Shown here: positions 25,965 through 34,100 of the stretch, one piece after another
How the letters are laid out: each line of letters begins with the position of its first letter
Numbering within the stretch: position 1 is the stretch's first letter
Source: Pseudobacter ginsenosidimutans
GTDB taxonomy: Bacteria > Bacteroidota > Bacteroidia > Chitinophagales > Chitinophagaceae
Direction: 5' to 3'
Assembly (NCBI RefSeq): GCF_007970185.1
Contig: NZ_CP042431.1
Span: forward strand, 6,617,342-6,681,341
Length of the DNA stretch: 64,000 nt
Made by a program: the position numbers and the translations under genes
The notes under the pieces: model-generated
Told to the model about the DNA's origin: nothing
The model's database searches: none
What the model saw: the letters and a program-made list of their open reading frames with translations, nothing else

Positions 25965-26378
25965 ATGGAACTGACAAGGGATACCTGCCAGCGCATCGTT
26001 GCCGCCAAAATATACATGGACGATAATTTCCATGCACCCATTAACCTGGAAGGCATTTCCGAACGCGCTTTCTTCTCCCGTTTCCATTTTCATCGTCTCT
26101 TCTGCCGCGTGTACAGGAAAACGCCACACCAGTACCTGACGCGCAAGCGGCTGCTCAAAGCACAGGAACTGCTGCAGCAGGATCTGTCAGTCACAGAAGT
26201 TTGTAACGAAGTAGGCTTCGAAAGCATCGGCTCCTTCAGCGTATTGTTCAAAAAAGAGACCGGCATGGGACCGCAAATGTTCCGCAACATGATGCTCATG
26301 CGGAAACAGAAAGCCAAAGAGCAGCCAAAAGCGTTCATCCCTCACTGTTTCATTCATCAGCTGGTGGAAAAGAAATAA
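25965..26378 (+). CDS. Short AraC-family transcription regulator
   Basis: 137 residues, essentially only the DNA-binding domain: two helix-turn-helix units (about 25-70 with SERAFFSRFHFHRLFCRVY, and 75-120 with VTEVCNEVGFESIGSFSVLF) and a basic tail. There is no effector-binding domain, so it probably acts constitutively or is controlled by its own abundance. It sits between the DUF456 gene (9 bp) and a VOC-family gene (80 bp downstream); short AraC regulators next to VOC proteins are a frequent pairing, so the VOC gene is a plausible target. Confidence 0.9.
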   Translation: MELTRDTCQRIVAAKIYMDDNFHAPINLEGISERAFFSRFHFHRLFCRVYRKTPHQYLTRKRLLKAQELLQQDLSVTEVCNEVGFESIGSFSVLFKKETGMGPQMFRNMMLMRKQKAKEQPKAFIPHCFIHQLVEKK

Positions 26379-26458
26379 CCTCTCCTCTGAAAAGCAAGAT
26401 CCGAGAAATGGAATGCCCGCTACTTCCCTAGCTTTATTCCTTATTTAAATCAACGATC

Positions 26459-26908
26459 ATGATCACAAAAATGACGCACACTTCCCTGTTCGTAACGGAC
26501 CAGGACAAAGCCTATGATTTCTATGTGAACAAGCTCGGCTTCAAAGTGAACACGGATGTAACCATGCCACCGCATGGATGTGAAGAAGGAAAAGAACCGC
26601 CACCAGACGCAAAGATGTTCCGCTGGCTTACACTCAATGCGCCCGATCAGCCGGATTTCGAGATCATCCTCATGAGTACCGACAGCTTCGAGCCCGACGA
26701 TAAAAAAGCGCTGGAACACTTACTCAGCAAAGGTGTGATGGGATGCGGCGTTTTCTATACTTCCAATTGTATTGCCACCTATGAAGAACTGAAAGCAAAG
26801 GGCGTGGAATTCAAATCCGAACCGCGCGAACAATTCTATGGCATCGAATGTGTGATGACGGACGGCTGCGGCAACTGGTTCAGCATGACGGAACCCAAAG
26901 CCCATTAA
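26459..26908 (+). CDS. VOC-family (glyoxalase/dioxygenase fold) protein
   Basis: 149 residues. It begins MITKMTHTSLFVTDQDKAYDFY with the usual metal-ligand histidine position, has the central strand FEIILMST, and ends GIECVMTDGCGNWFSMTEP; two beta-alpha-beta-beta-beta halves cover the length. Members are metal-dependent glyoxalases, dioxygenases or drug-binding resistance proteins; which one cannot be told from sequence alone. The stop codon overlaps that of the convergent GtrA-like gene by 3 bp (26906-26907 shared in the palindrome TTAA at 26905-26908). Confidence 0.85.
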   Translation: MITKMTHTSLFVTDQDKAYDFYVNKLGFKVNTDVTMPPHGCEEGKEPPPDAKMFRWLTLNAPDQPDFEIILMSTDSFEPDDKKALEHLLSKGVMGCGVFYTSNCIATYEELKAKGVEFKSEPREQFYGIECVMTDGCGNWFSMTEPKAH

Positions 26909-27404
26909 GCGCTCTCGTTGCTCTTCACCGCCTCCACTTTGAAGGTGAATTGTTTTTGGGTGAGATAACTGAAGCTCACTACTATTATTGTAGTGAAGAT
27001 CTTAGCCACGGTGGGATAAAAATGGAATTGCTCCACGAACAATTTAATGAAGACATAATTGAGCCCTATGCACACCACCACCAGCAGGAAATAACGGAAA
27101 AGCTGCACCCTGCCCTTCAACGTAGAACCGGGAAAAACAATGAATCTGTTCAGTAAATAGCCGGTCGGGAAACTAACGGTAAACGAAATGAGGAATGCCA
27201 TGATATGCGGACTGATGGCCCCATGAATGTATGCACTACCTGTTTTTCGAGGATGAAATTGTAGCTGATATAATAGATAAAGATGTCCAACAGTGTATTC
27301 CCACCGCCACAGGCGGCATATCTGAAGGTTTGCAGAGGCATCCACTTTTTGAATGGTGGATAGAAAAAATTGATAATACTATTGACCCAGTCTTTCAGCA
27401 TCAT
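26905..27404 (-). pseudogene. GtrA-like membrane protein with a single-base frameshift
   Basis: Two overlapping minus-strand frames together form one GtrA-like protein of about 165 residues with four membrane segments. The 5' frame (from 27404) gives MLKDWVNSIINFFYPPFKKW and FRYAACGGGNTLLDIFIYY up to VVHTFMG; the 3' frame continues AISPHIMAFLISFTVSFPTGY through to the basic tail and stop at 26905. Adding one G to the G4 run (plus-strand C4 at 27219-27222) restores a continuous reading frame exactly. Family members are thought to move lipid-linked sugars in cell-surface glycan synthesis. Everything outside the run is intact, so this is a very recent mutation, a phase-variable run or an assembly error. 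Confidence 0.8.
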
Positions 27405-27484
27405 GTTTGAATTCGCGCTGCGAAGTTAGGGGAAAGAGCTGACAGGATTATAGGCGTCCGGCTGGGTCTTGTTGATTATTACAT

Positions 27485-27492
27485 TAAATTTG
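27485..27492 (+). promoter_or_regulatory. -7 box (TAnnTTTG) of argS
   Basis: TAAATTTG is a full consensus match, 18 bp before the argS start. A -33 TTG at the expected spacing is not seen. Confidence 0.5.
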
Positions 27493-27510
27493 CCCCCTTA
27501 AATCATGTAA

Positions 27511-29400
27511 ATGGGCATTGTTGCAGCAATTCAATCGGCCGTTCATCAGCAGATAAAGTTATTATACCAGACAGATTTTCCTGCCGCTTCAGCATTGGTA
27601 AACGAAACCAAGCCTGAATTCGAGGGAGATTATACCGTAGTGCTCTTTGCACTGGTGAAACCGTTGAAAAAGAGTCCCGAAGGGCTCGGACAGGAGCTCG
27701 GCGCCCAACTGGTGGCCGCCCATCCGGAACTGTTCAGCGCATTCAATGTGATCAAGGGTTTCCTGAACCTCAGCATTGCCGAAACTTACTGGCTTCAGTT
27801 CCTGGACCAGCATGCCGCCAATGCCCAATTCGGTTACCATCCGGCAAATGGACAAAAAGTGATGGTGGAATACTCCTCCCCCAACACCAACAAGCCCCTG
27901 CACCTTGGTCACCTTCGCAACAATTTCCTCGGCTGGAGCATCGCTGAGATAGCCAAAGCCAATGGCTTTGATGTGGTGAAGACCTGCATCGTGAACGACC
28001 GCGGCGTGCATATCTGCAAAAGCATGCTGGCCTGGCAACGTCTCGGCAATGGCGCCACTCCCGAAAGCACCGGCATCAAAGGCGATCATTTCGTGGGTGA
28101 TTACTACGTGAAATTCGAGAACCTGCTGAAAGAACAAACAGCTCCCATTCTTGAAAAATTCTCCAAAAACGATACTTCGGATGTAGATGCCAGTGAGTTG
28201 CCAAAACTCACAGCCATCCTGAATAAATTACCAGAGCTCAGCGGCGATAAAAAGAAAGAAGCGGAAGACGAGATCAAAGAGATCGCCCGCAACAGCACGG
28301 AAGCCATGCGTGCCGTTCGCCAGATGCTGATCAAATGGGAACAGGGCGACCTGGAAACGATGGCCCTCTGGGAAAAAATGAACAGCTGGGTGTACGAAGG
28401 TTTCAACGCCACCTACAAGCGCATCGGCTCCGACTTCGATAAAACATACTACGAAAGCAATACATATTTATTAGGTAAAGAGCTGGTGGAATCCGGCTTG
28501 CAGAAAGGCGTGTTCTATGCAAAGGAAGATGGCAGTGTTTGGATCGATCTTACCGCCGATGGCCTGGACGAAAAAATCGTAAGAAGAAAAGACGGCACAT
28601 CCGTGTATATCACGCAGGATATTGGCCTGGCCGTTCAGAAATACGAAGAATACAAATCTGATCAGAGCATTTATGTAGTGGGCGATGAACAGAATTATCA
28701 TTTCAAAGTACTGAAGCTGATCGCGCAGAAACTGCAACTGCCTTCTGCCGATGGAATTTATCATCTCAGCTATGGCATGGTGGAACTGCCCAGTGGAAAA
28801 ATGAAAAGCCGTGAAGGTACTGTGGTGGATGCCGATGACCTGATTGCTGAAATGGTAAAGATCTCTGCGGCAAAGACCGAAGAATTAGGAAAAGTAAAAG
28901 ACTTCAATGAAGCGGAGCTGGCCGAATTGTATGATACGCTGGGACTTGGAGCTTTGAAATTCTTCCTGCTGCGTGTTGATCCGAAGAAGAAAATGCTGTT
29001 CAACCCGGAGGAGTCCATAGAGTTCCAGGGATTCACCGGGCCGTTCATTCAGTATACGCATGCGCGGATCAAATCCATTCTGCGTAAAGAAGAAAGTGGA
29101 ATTACGGGTAGTGCAGTGAATAGTGGTCAGTTGTTCCCATTAGAGAAGTCCGTGATCACATTGGCAGAGCAATTCCCTGCTATCATAGCACAGGCTAACG
29201 CTGAGCATAATCCTTCCGTGATCGCGAATTACATTTTTAGAGTAGCACAAACATTCAATTCTTTTTATACAGAGCATTCGGTGATGAACGCGGAGTCTGC
29301 TGAGAAAAAACAACTAAGATTGAAGCTGGCAGCAATCACATCGCAGATCATTGCTACAGGGATGAAGTTGTTGGGAATTAAGGTTCCGGAGAGGATGTAA
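27511..29400 (+). CDS. argS: Arginyl-tRNA synthetase
   Basis: 629 residues. It charges tRNA-Arg. The N-terminal additional domain (about 1-110) is followed by the class I HIGH-type motif HLGHLRNNFLG (H131-H134) in the context SSPNTNKPLHLGH, which is diagnostic of ArgRS. The second signature is degenerate, as in many ArgRS: GKMKSREGTVV near residues 429-439. The C-terminal DALR-type anticodon-binding region contains FIQYTHARIKSILRK and ends GMKLLGIKVPERM, the conserved tail. The start at 27511 gives the usual length. It is monocistronic, with a good terminator immediately downstream. Confidence 0.97.
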   Translation: MGIVAAIQSAVHQQIKLLYQTDFPAASALVNETKPEFEGDYTVVLFALVKPLKKSPEGLGQELGAQLVAAHPELFSAFNVIKGFLNLSIAETYWLQFLDQHAANAQFGYHPANGQKVMVEYSSPNTNKPLHLGHLRNNFLGWSIAEIAKANGFDVVKTCIVNDRGVHICKSMLAWQRLGNGATPESTGIKGDHFVGDYYVKFENLLKEQTAPILEKFSKNDTSDVDASELPKLTAILNKLPELSGDKKKEAEDEIKEIARNSTEAMRAVRQMLIKWEQGDLETMALWEKMNSWVYEGFNATYKRIGSDFDKTYYESNTYLLGKELVESGLQKGVFYAKEDGSVWIDLTADGLDEKIVRRKDGTSVYITQDIGLAVQKYEEYKSDQSIYVVGDEQNYHFKVLKLIAQKLQLPSADGIYHLSYGMVELPSGKMKSREGTVVDADDLIAEMVKISAAKTEELGKVKDFNEAELAELYDTLGLGALKFFLLRVDPKKKMLFNPEESIEFQGFTGPFIQYTHARIKSILRKEESGITGSAVNSGQLFPLEKSVITLAEQFPAIIAQANAEHNPSVIANYIFRVAQTFNSFYTEHSVMNAESAEKKQLRLKLAAITSQIIATGMKLLGIKVPERM

Positions 29401-29416
29401 AATTGTTAAGCTTATA

Positions 29417-29454
29417 AACAAACCGCCTAAGTTCTGATTCTTAGACGGTTTGTT
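29417..29454 (+). terminator. Terminator after argS
   Basis: A 15-bp stem with one mismatch (AACAAACCG...CTAAG with CTTAG...CGGTTTGTT) and an 8-nt loop, followed by ATTTT. It lies 16 bp after the stop codon. Confidence 0.85.
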
Positions 29455-29485
29455 ATTTTCCTTCATAAATCAGTAACTTCAACAG

Positions 29486-29773
29486 GTGCGAAACAAGCAT
29501 TTAATATCATCGTTGTTGCCCAAACACCTTTTTTGGGATATGAATTATGATCTCCTGGATATAGATCGAGATCAGGATATAATTATTCCAAGGGCTTTGT
29601 ATATGACAACTCCATCAACATTTCATTTGGATATTGACAAATTAGAGAGCCTGTACACTTCAGATCAAATTATAAGCGTGTTGAAAACTACCAGAGAACT
29701 CATCAGCAATGAAGTGTGTGAGTTAGTTGCCAACAGATATTCCATAGCTGTGTTTCGCAGGTTCTCGCTTTAG
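29486..29773 (+). CDS. Small DUF6922-like protein
   Basis: 95 residues from GTG 29486. The sequence ISSLLPKHLFWDMNYDLLD followed by IIIPRALYMTTPS and a helical C-terminal part matches the pattern I associate with DUF6922, small Bacteroidota proteins often placed near AbiEii-type nucleotidyltransferase genes and suspected to be antitoxins. No such partner gene is present here, so it may be an orphan. The start is uncertain: no ATG precedes the conserved LFWD region, and TTG codons at 29513 and 29516 are alternatives. The composition is AT-richer than argS. It converges on the receiver-domain gene with 16 bp between stops. Confidence 0.6.
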   Translation: MRNKHLISSLLPKHLFWDMNYDLLDIDRDQDIIIPRALYMTTPSTFHLDIDKLESLYTSDQIISVLKTTRELISNEVCELVANRYSIAVFRRFSL

Positions 29774-29789
29774 ATTCTGAATAGCCCAA

Positions 29790-30170
29790 TCAATTCATCA
29801 ACTTCTTCACCGATCTGAAAATATCCGCCTTCGTAAACGGCTTCTCAATAAAATCATCGGCGCCATTATCTAAAGCCACATCTCTCGCTGCCGCATCCAG
29901 TCCGGAGATCATAATTACTTTTGTTGCCGGATGTTGCTTTTTTATATCGCCAATATAATCGATCCCGAAACCATCAGGCAGGCGATTATCTAACAATACC
30001 AGTGCAGGCTGTTCCTGTAGAAGATATTCCCCTGCTTTTGCCAGGCTGGGAACATGATCGATTTCCATATCCTGACCATCCAGCAGCAGGTTCAACAAGA
30101 GGCAGAGATCGCCTTCATCTTCAATGATCAATACTTTGCGCGTATTAGTCTTCGTGGGCTGTGCTTTCAT
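29790..30170 (-). CDS. Single-domain response regulator
   Basis: 126 residues, a lone receiver domain: acidic pair in LIIEDEGD, phospho-acceptor Asp in LVLLDNRLPDGFG, Ser in MISGLD and Lys in IEKPFTK. There is no output domain and no kinase gene beside it, so it likely acts through protein-protein contact or is part of a phosphorelay encoded elsewhere. It is downstream of the YhcG-like nuclease gene on the same strand (36 bp), which is probably fortuitous. Confidence 0.9.
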   Translation of the reverse strand: MKAQPTKTNTRKVLIIEDEGDLCLLLNLLLDGQDMEIDHVPSLAKAGEYLLQEQPALVLLDNRLPDGFGIDYIGDIKKQHPATKVIMISGLDAAARDVALDNGADDFIEKPFTKADIFRSVKKLMN

Positions 30171-30206
30171 ACGTTGCTTGGTTTGTTCAAGCAGGATATA
30201 AAAATG

Positions 30207-31355
30207 TTATGCCAGGTTCTTATCATCAGAGCGATGCCCGGATATGCGATTGATCTCTTCCTCAAATTCCTCTACTGTTGGAATGCTGGATTTCAATTCC
30301 TCCGGTAAAGCTTCTGTTAAAGTGAATTCGCTTACACCTATTGGTTTGTTGATCCCCCTAAGTGCGTATTCTACTTCCAGGGATGTTTTGTTCTTACATA
30401 GCAAGATACCAATGGTAGGCTGGTCACTGGCATCTTTCAACAGATCATCGATCACAGAAAGATAAAAGTTCATTTTACCTGCATATTCCGGCTCAAACTC
30501 CGTGACTTTAAGTTCGATCACAATGAAACAACGTAAGCGGATATGATAAAAAAGAAGGTCGAGAAAATATTCCTTCTCTCCTACCTTGATCGGAAATTGT
30601 CTGCCTAAGAAAGCAAATCCTTTTCCAAGCTCTAATAAAAATCGGGTGATCTGCTCCGTTAATTGTTTTTCCAGATCAAGCTCCTGAACATGCGATTCAA
30701 GTGCTAAGAAACTGAAATTGTAGGGGTCTTTCAATATTTGCTGGGCTAACAATGCCTGTTGTGCGGGTAAGGTCTCTTTGAAATTCGAAAGCGCTTTTCC
30801 CTGGCTGTCGAATAATTTTTGTTCGATATGAAGGGAAAGCACTGATCGGCTCCAGTTATTTTCAATGATCTGGCAGATATAAAACAATGCTGCTTTAGGA
30901 TCACTTACTTTATTAAGGATAAGAAGATGGTGGCCCCAGGGAATTTCGGCGAGAAGTTGCCGCACAATTACAAAATCCTGATTTTCAAATTCTTCCGCTA
31001 CATAATGAGTTACATTATCTGCTATATTTTTTGGAAAGTCCAATTCTGCGACAGCTTGTCGCAGAATTTCGTTGCAGTAAAAAAGATAGAACCTTCTGGT
31101 ATCCCAAAGGTTTCGTGAAGAAAAATCCGAAATGCCTGGAAACTCAGCTTTCAAATCTTTGGAAAGCTGATCAATGATGCGTGATCCCCAGGAGTGTTCA
31201 GCTTGCTTTTCTGAGATCACTTTACCAATGTTCCAATAGAGAAGTATCAATGATCTATTAACAGCAAGCGCAGCTTTTGACTGACTGCTTTTTATCCTTG
31301 CCTTAATTTCATTCAACATTAACCTGTATTCAAATGGCGCAGCATGCTCTTCCAT
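30207..31355 (-). CDS. YhcG/DUF1016-type PDDEXK nuclease
   Basis: 382 residues. The N-terminal DUF1016 region (about 10-160, including LILLYWNIGKVISEKQ and FSSRNLWDTRRFYLFY) is followed by a C-terminal PDDEXK nuclease domain; the catalytic pattern is visible as the Asp of EYFLDLLFYH and the Glu-Leu-Lys of CFIVIELKVTEFEPEY (about residues 267-298). Members often accompany type I restriction systems or other mobile and defence genes; no restriction subunits are seen here, so it is a stand-alone copy. The length is about normal and all catalytic positions are present. It probably cleaves DNA; the biological role is unknown. Confidence 0.88.
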   Translation of the reverse strand: MEEHAAPFEYRLMLNEIKARIKSSQSKAALAVNRSLILLYWNIGKVISEKQAEHSWGSRIIDQLSKDLKAEFPGISDFSSRNLWDTRRFYLFYCNEILRQAVAELDFPKNIADNVTHYVAEEFENQDFVIVRQLLAEIPWGHHLLILNKVSDPKAALFYICQIIENNWSRSVLSLHIEQKLFDSQGKALSNFKETLPAQQALLAQQILKDPYNFSFLALESHVQELDLEKQLTEQITRFLLELGKGFAFLGRQFPIKVGEKEYFLDLLFYHIRLRCFIVIELKVTEFEPEYAGKMNFYLSVIDDLLKDASDQPTIGILLCKNKTSLEVEYALRGINKPIGVSEFTLTEALPEELKSSIPTVEEFEEEINRISGHRSDDKNLA

Positions 31356-31419
31356 AAAGGTGAGTTTACGTGAATAATTTTCCCGTCTTGTCTTAATGCT
31401 GCTGCCAGTTCAATTCAAG

Positions 31420-31914
31420 TTACTCCAGGTACGCTCCTGTCACGTTCTTTCCATCTGTTTCTACGTATATATGTTCCTGTAATGTTGTTGCCAGACTCAT
31501 TCCGATATAATCCGTATTTACCGGAAAGGTCTTATGTGTGCGGTCCACCAGTGCGAGGGTTTGCATTTTGGCGGGATGAGATGCCAGAAAAGGCTTCATG
31601 GCATATAGCATAGTGCGGCCGGAGTTGGCCACATCATCGATCAGAATGATCACCTGTTTATTGAAGTCGGGGGTTTCACTTAGAACAACTTCCCCGGGAT
31701 TTCTTTTATCGAGAGAGATATGGATGAGGTCGATAGTAGCGGTATGGATCTGCTGCAGCAATTGCTGCATGATGGTGGCAATCACACTGCCGTTCTCGCG
31801 GATACCAGCCAGGATGATCCTGTTGGCGTCGAGGTTGTTCTCCACGATCTCATAGGCCATGCGTTGGAGTTTCTTTTTAGCCGTTTCCTGGTCCAGTATA
31901 TAGTTCCTTTCCAT
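31420..31914 (-). CDS. PyrR-like phosphoribosyltransferase
   Basis: 164 residues from ATG 31914, the start of family-like MERNYILDQETAKKKLQRMA; the frame runs upstream to 32058 but overlaps the divergent Fe-S gene. The PRPP-binding signature VIILIDDVANSGRTM is clear. The N-terminal half resembles PyrR (uracil phosphoribosyltransferase/pyrimidine regulator), but no pyrimidine genes are adjacent. It could equally act on other bases. A TAGATTTG -7 box lies 12 bp upstream of the start. Confidence 0.85.
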   Translation of the reverse strand: MERNYILDQETAKKKLQRMAYEIVENNLDANRIILAGIRENGSVIATIMQQLLQQIHTATIDLIHISLDKRNPGEVVLSETPDFNKQVIILIDDVANSGRTMLYAMKPFLASHPAKMQTLALVDRTHKTFPVNTDYIGMSLATTLQEHIYVETDGKNVTGAYLE

Positions 31915-31926
31915 CTGATTTTTTTT

Positions 31927-31934
31927 CAAATCTA
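31927..31934 (-). promoter_or_regulatory. -7 box (TAnnTTTG) of the phosphoribosyltransferase gene
   Basis: The plus-strand CAAATCTA reads TAGATTTG on the minus strand, a full consensus match ending 12 bp before the start codon at 31914, so the leader would be only a few nucleotides long. Confidence 0.5.
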
Positions 31935-31981
31935 ATAAAAAACTGAAAACTTGTATCTTAGCGGGCATAACACTTGTTTTC

Positions 31982-33298
31982 ATGTCTATTATCCAGCAAA
32001 TAGTTTTTGTAATAGCCGCCGGTTTTGCCATCTGGTTATTTGCAAAAAATATCAGCAAGATCCGCCGTAATATCCTATTGGGAAAAGATGAAGATTACTC
32101 CGATAATCCTTCCGCACGCTGGCGCAACACACTATTACTGGCATTTGGACAAAAAAAGATGTTCCGCAATCCCCTGGTGGCCGTCCTGCACTTTGTGGTA
32201 TATGCCGGGTTTGTGATCATCAATGCCGAGATGCTCGAGATCATGCTCGATGGCGTCCTCGGTACCCACCGTCTCTTTGCTCCCATGCTGGGTGGTTTCT
32301 ATAATTTCCTGATCGATGCATTTGAGATCCTGGCCTTTGGCGTACTGCTCGCCTGTGCCGTGTTCCTCATCCGACGCAATATCATCAAACTGAAAAGATT
32401 CATCAGCCACGACCTGGACGGATGGCCGCGCAGCGATGCCAACTACATCCTTATTACAGAGATCGTGCTCATGGCGCTTTTCCTCACCCTCAATGCATCC
32501 GATACGCTGCTGCAACAACGTGGATACAGCCATTTTGCCGAGCACCCCACTGGTAATTTCGTGATCAGTCAGTGGATGCATCCACTGTTGAATGGGATGA
32601 GTAACGAAGGTCTTCTTGCACTCGAAAGATCCACCTGGTGGCTGCATATCCTCGGCGTGCTGGCATTCCTGAACTACCTGCCCTACTCGAAACACCTGCA
32701 TATTATCCTCGCCTTCCCCAATGCCTATTACGCAAGACTGGAGCCCAAAGGCAAAATGGAGAACATGCAGAGCATCCAGAACGAAGTTCTTTATGCCATG
32801 CAACCGGAACTGGCTCCTGCCAATGCCGTTGCTCCTGATAAATTCGGTGCGAAAGATGTGATGGACCTCAGCTGGCGCAACCTCCTGGATGCTTACAGCT
32901 GCACGGAGTGCGGCCGCTGTTCGGCAGCTTGTCCTGCCACACAGACCGGTAAAGCTCTTTCACCACGCAAGATCATGATGGATACCCGCGACCGTGCCGA
33001 AGAAGTAGGAAAGAATATCGATAAGAATGGCAGCTTCACAGACGATGGCAAATCACTCCTTCACGATTATATTTCTACTGAAGAACTCCGAGCCTGCACT
33101 ACCTGCAATGCCTGTGTACAGGAATGTCCGGTAAGCATCAGTCCGCTGGAGATCATATTGCAACTTCGCCGTTACCTGATCATGGACGAAAGCAATGCGC
33201 CACAGGAATGGAACACCATGTTCAGCAATATCGAGAACAATTTCGCTCCCTGGAAGATGAGCCCCGAAGACCGGGATAAATGGACAGAGACGGTGTAG
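31982..33298 (+). CDS. Membrane Fe-S oxidoreductase, Hdr-like (cytochrome b-type plus 2[4Fe-4S])
   Basis: 438 residues. The N-terminal half has about six membrane segments of the NarI/HdrE kind, with histidines in LHFVVYAGFV and WWLHILGVLAF that could bind heme. The C-terminal half is cytoplasmic and has two ferredoxin-type clusters: CTECGRCSAACP near residue 305 and CTTCNACVQECP near residue 371. It should pass electrons between the quinone pool and a soluble partner. In related genomes a CCG-domain (HdrB-like) gene normally follows directly; here that gene is at 36578, after a block of four minus-strand genes. A near-consensus -7 box (TATCTTAG) lies at 31954-31961. Confidence 0.88.
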   Translation: MSIIQQIVFVIAAGFAIWLFAKNISKIRRNILLGKDEDYSDNPSARWRNTLLLAFGQKKMFRNPLVAVLHFVVYAGFVIINAEMLEIMLDGVLGTHRLFAPMLGGFYNFLIDAFEILAFGVLLACAVFLIRRNIIKLKRFISHDLDGWPRSDANYILITEIVLMALFLTLNASDTLLQQRGYSHFAEHPTGNFVISQWMHPLLNGMSNEGLLALERSTWWLHILGVLAFLNYLPYSKHLHIILAFPNAYYARLEPKGKMENMQSIQNEVLYAMQPELAPANAVAPDKFGAKDVMDLSWRNLLDAYSCTECGRCSAACPATQTGKALSPRKIMMDTRDRAEEVGKNIDKNGSFTDDGKSLLHDYISTEELRACTTCNACVQECPVSISPLEIILQLRRYLIMDESNAPQEWNTMFSNIENNFAPWKMSPEDRDKWTETV

Positions 33299-33397
33299 TT
33301 AGATTCCAGCCCGACTGGACCCATTTTTTTGCAGGACTGTATCCGAGGAATATCTAAAGTTTGCTGTCAAAGGTATGCAGGAGGCATGGAAAAGGTA

Positions 33398-34060
33398 TTA
33401 AAAGAGAGTTTCATTCCGGGTTTCACTTGTAGTTTTCTTCCTCATCATCCTATACCCCTGAACAATCGCCGTAACCGCAAACACTCCCCCTATTACATAA
33501 TTCAGCACATTCTGATTTCCATTCAGGGTATTTACTATCATCCTTCCACCAAAAATAAAAACAGCATTACCCAGAAAAGTGCCAAATCCGATTCCCGAAA
33601 TATATGCATTGTAATGCGATGCTTTCGGCAACAAAATATTCTTCGCAAACAACACCGTACTCCAACCAAACCAGAATGGGATCTGTACCGGATTGATCGC
33701 GCTCATCGTGATCCCTAAAAAGAATCTCGGCATTGTATTACTCAATATCACATTCTTGCCTTCGCCGGAAGGGTGCGCTGCTGCAATAAAAGAAGAAACT
33801 GCCAGCGCCACGATGATCACCAGCGTGATCCAGTTCAGCCAGCGAAAAAGTTTTTCCTGTTTCCTTACCCAATCCATCGCCACCAGCGATAATCTCACAT
33901 AACAGATCTCCACCAGCAGGGCGCCCAGCGAAAACCCAAGCGCGGGGCGTATCCCATCTGTTACTGCTATCTGCATGGCTGCCACATTCAGCGTTCCCAG
34001 CGGTAATGTGCCCAGGAAACTGATGCCAAGTCCAACACAAAAAATGCGAAGTAACTGCAT
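33398..34060 (-). CDS. LysE/RhtB-type transporter
   Basis: 220 residues with about six membrane segments. The N-terminus (FLGTLPLGTLNVAAMQIAV) carries the conserved Pro-Gly motif region of the LysE superfamily, and the middle has ITMSAINPVQIPFWFGW, matching the family's NP motif. Such proteins export amino acids or related compounds. It is the last gene of a minus-strand unit (DinB, NRDE, ATP-grasp, then this, 40 bp after the ATP-grasp stop). The start at 34060 fits the family length. The substrate is unknown. Confidence 0.85.
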   Translation of the reverse strand: MQLLRIFCVGLGISFLGTLPLGTLNVAAMQIAVTDGIRPALGFSLGALLVEICYVRLSLVAMDWVRKQEKLFRWLNWITLVIIVALAVSSFIAAAHPSGEGKNVILSNTMPRFFLGITMSAINPVQIPFWFGWSTVLFAKNILLPKASHYNAYISGIGFGTFLGNAVFIFGGRMIVNTLNGNQNVLNYVIGGVFAVTAIVQGYRMMRKKTTSETRNETLF

Positions 34061-34100
34061 GCAGGATTAATAAGATGATTTGAAAAAAGATGTGCCGCTT

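Noticed and set aside
25178-26026. Long plus-strand open frame overlapping dnaK and the DUF456 gene
   Set aside because: It is antisense to dnaK for its first part and out of frame with the clear DUF456 protein; the composition is not protein-like.
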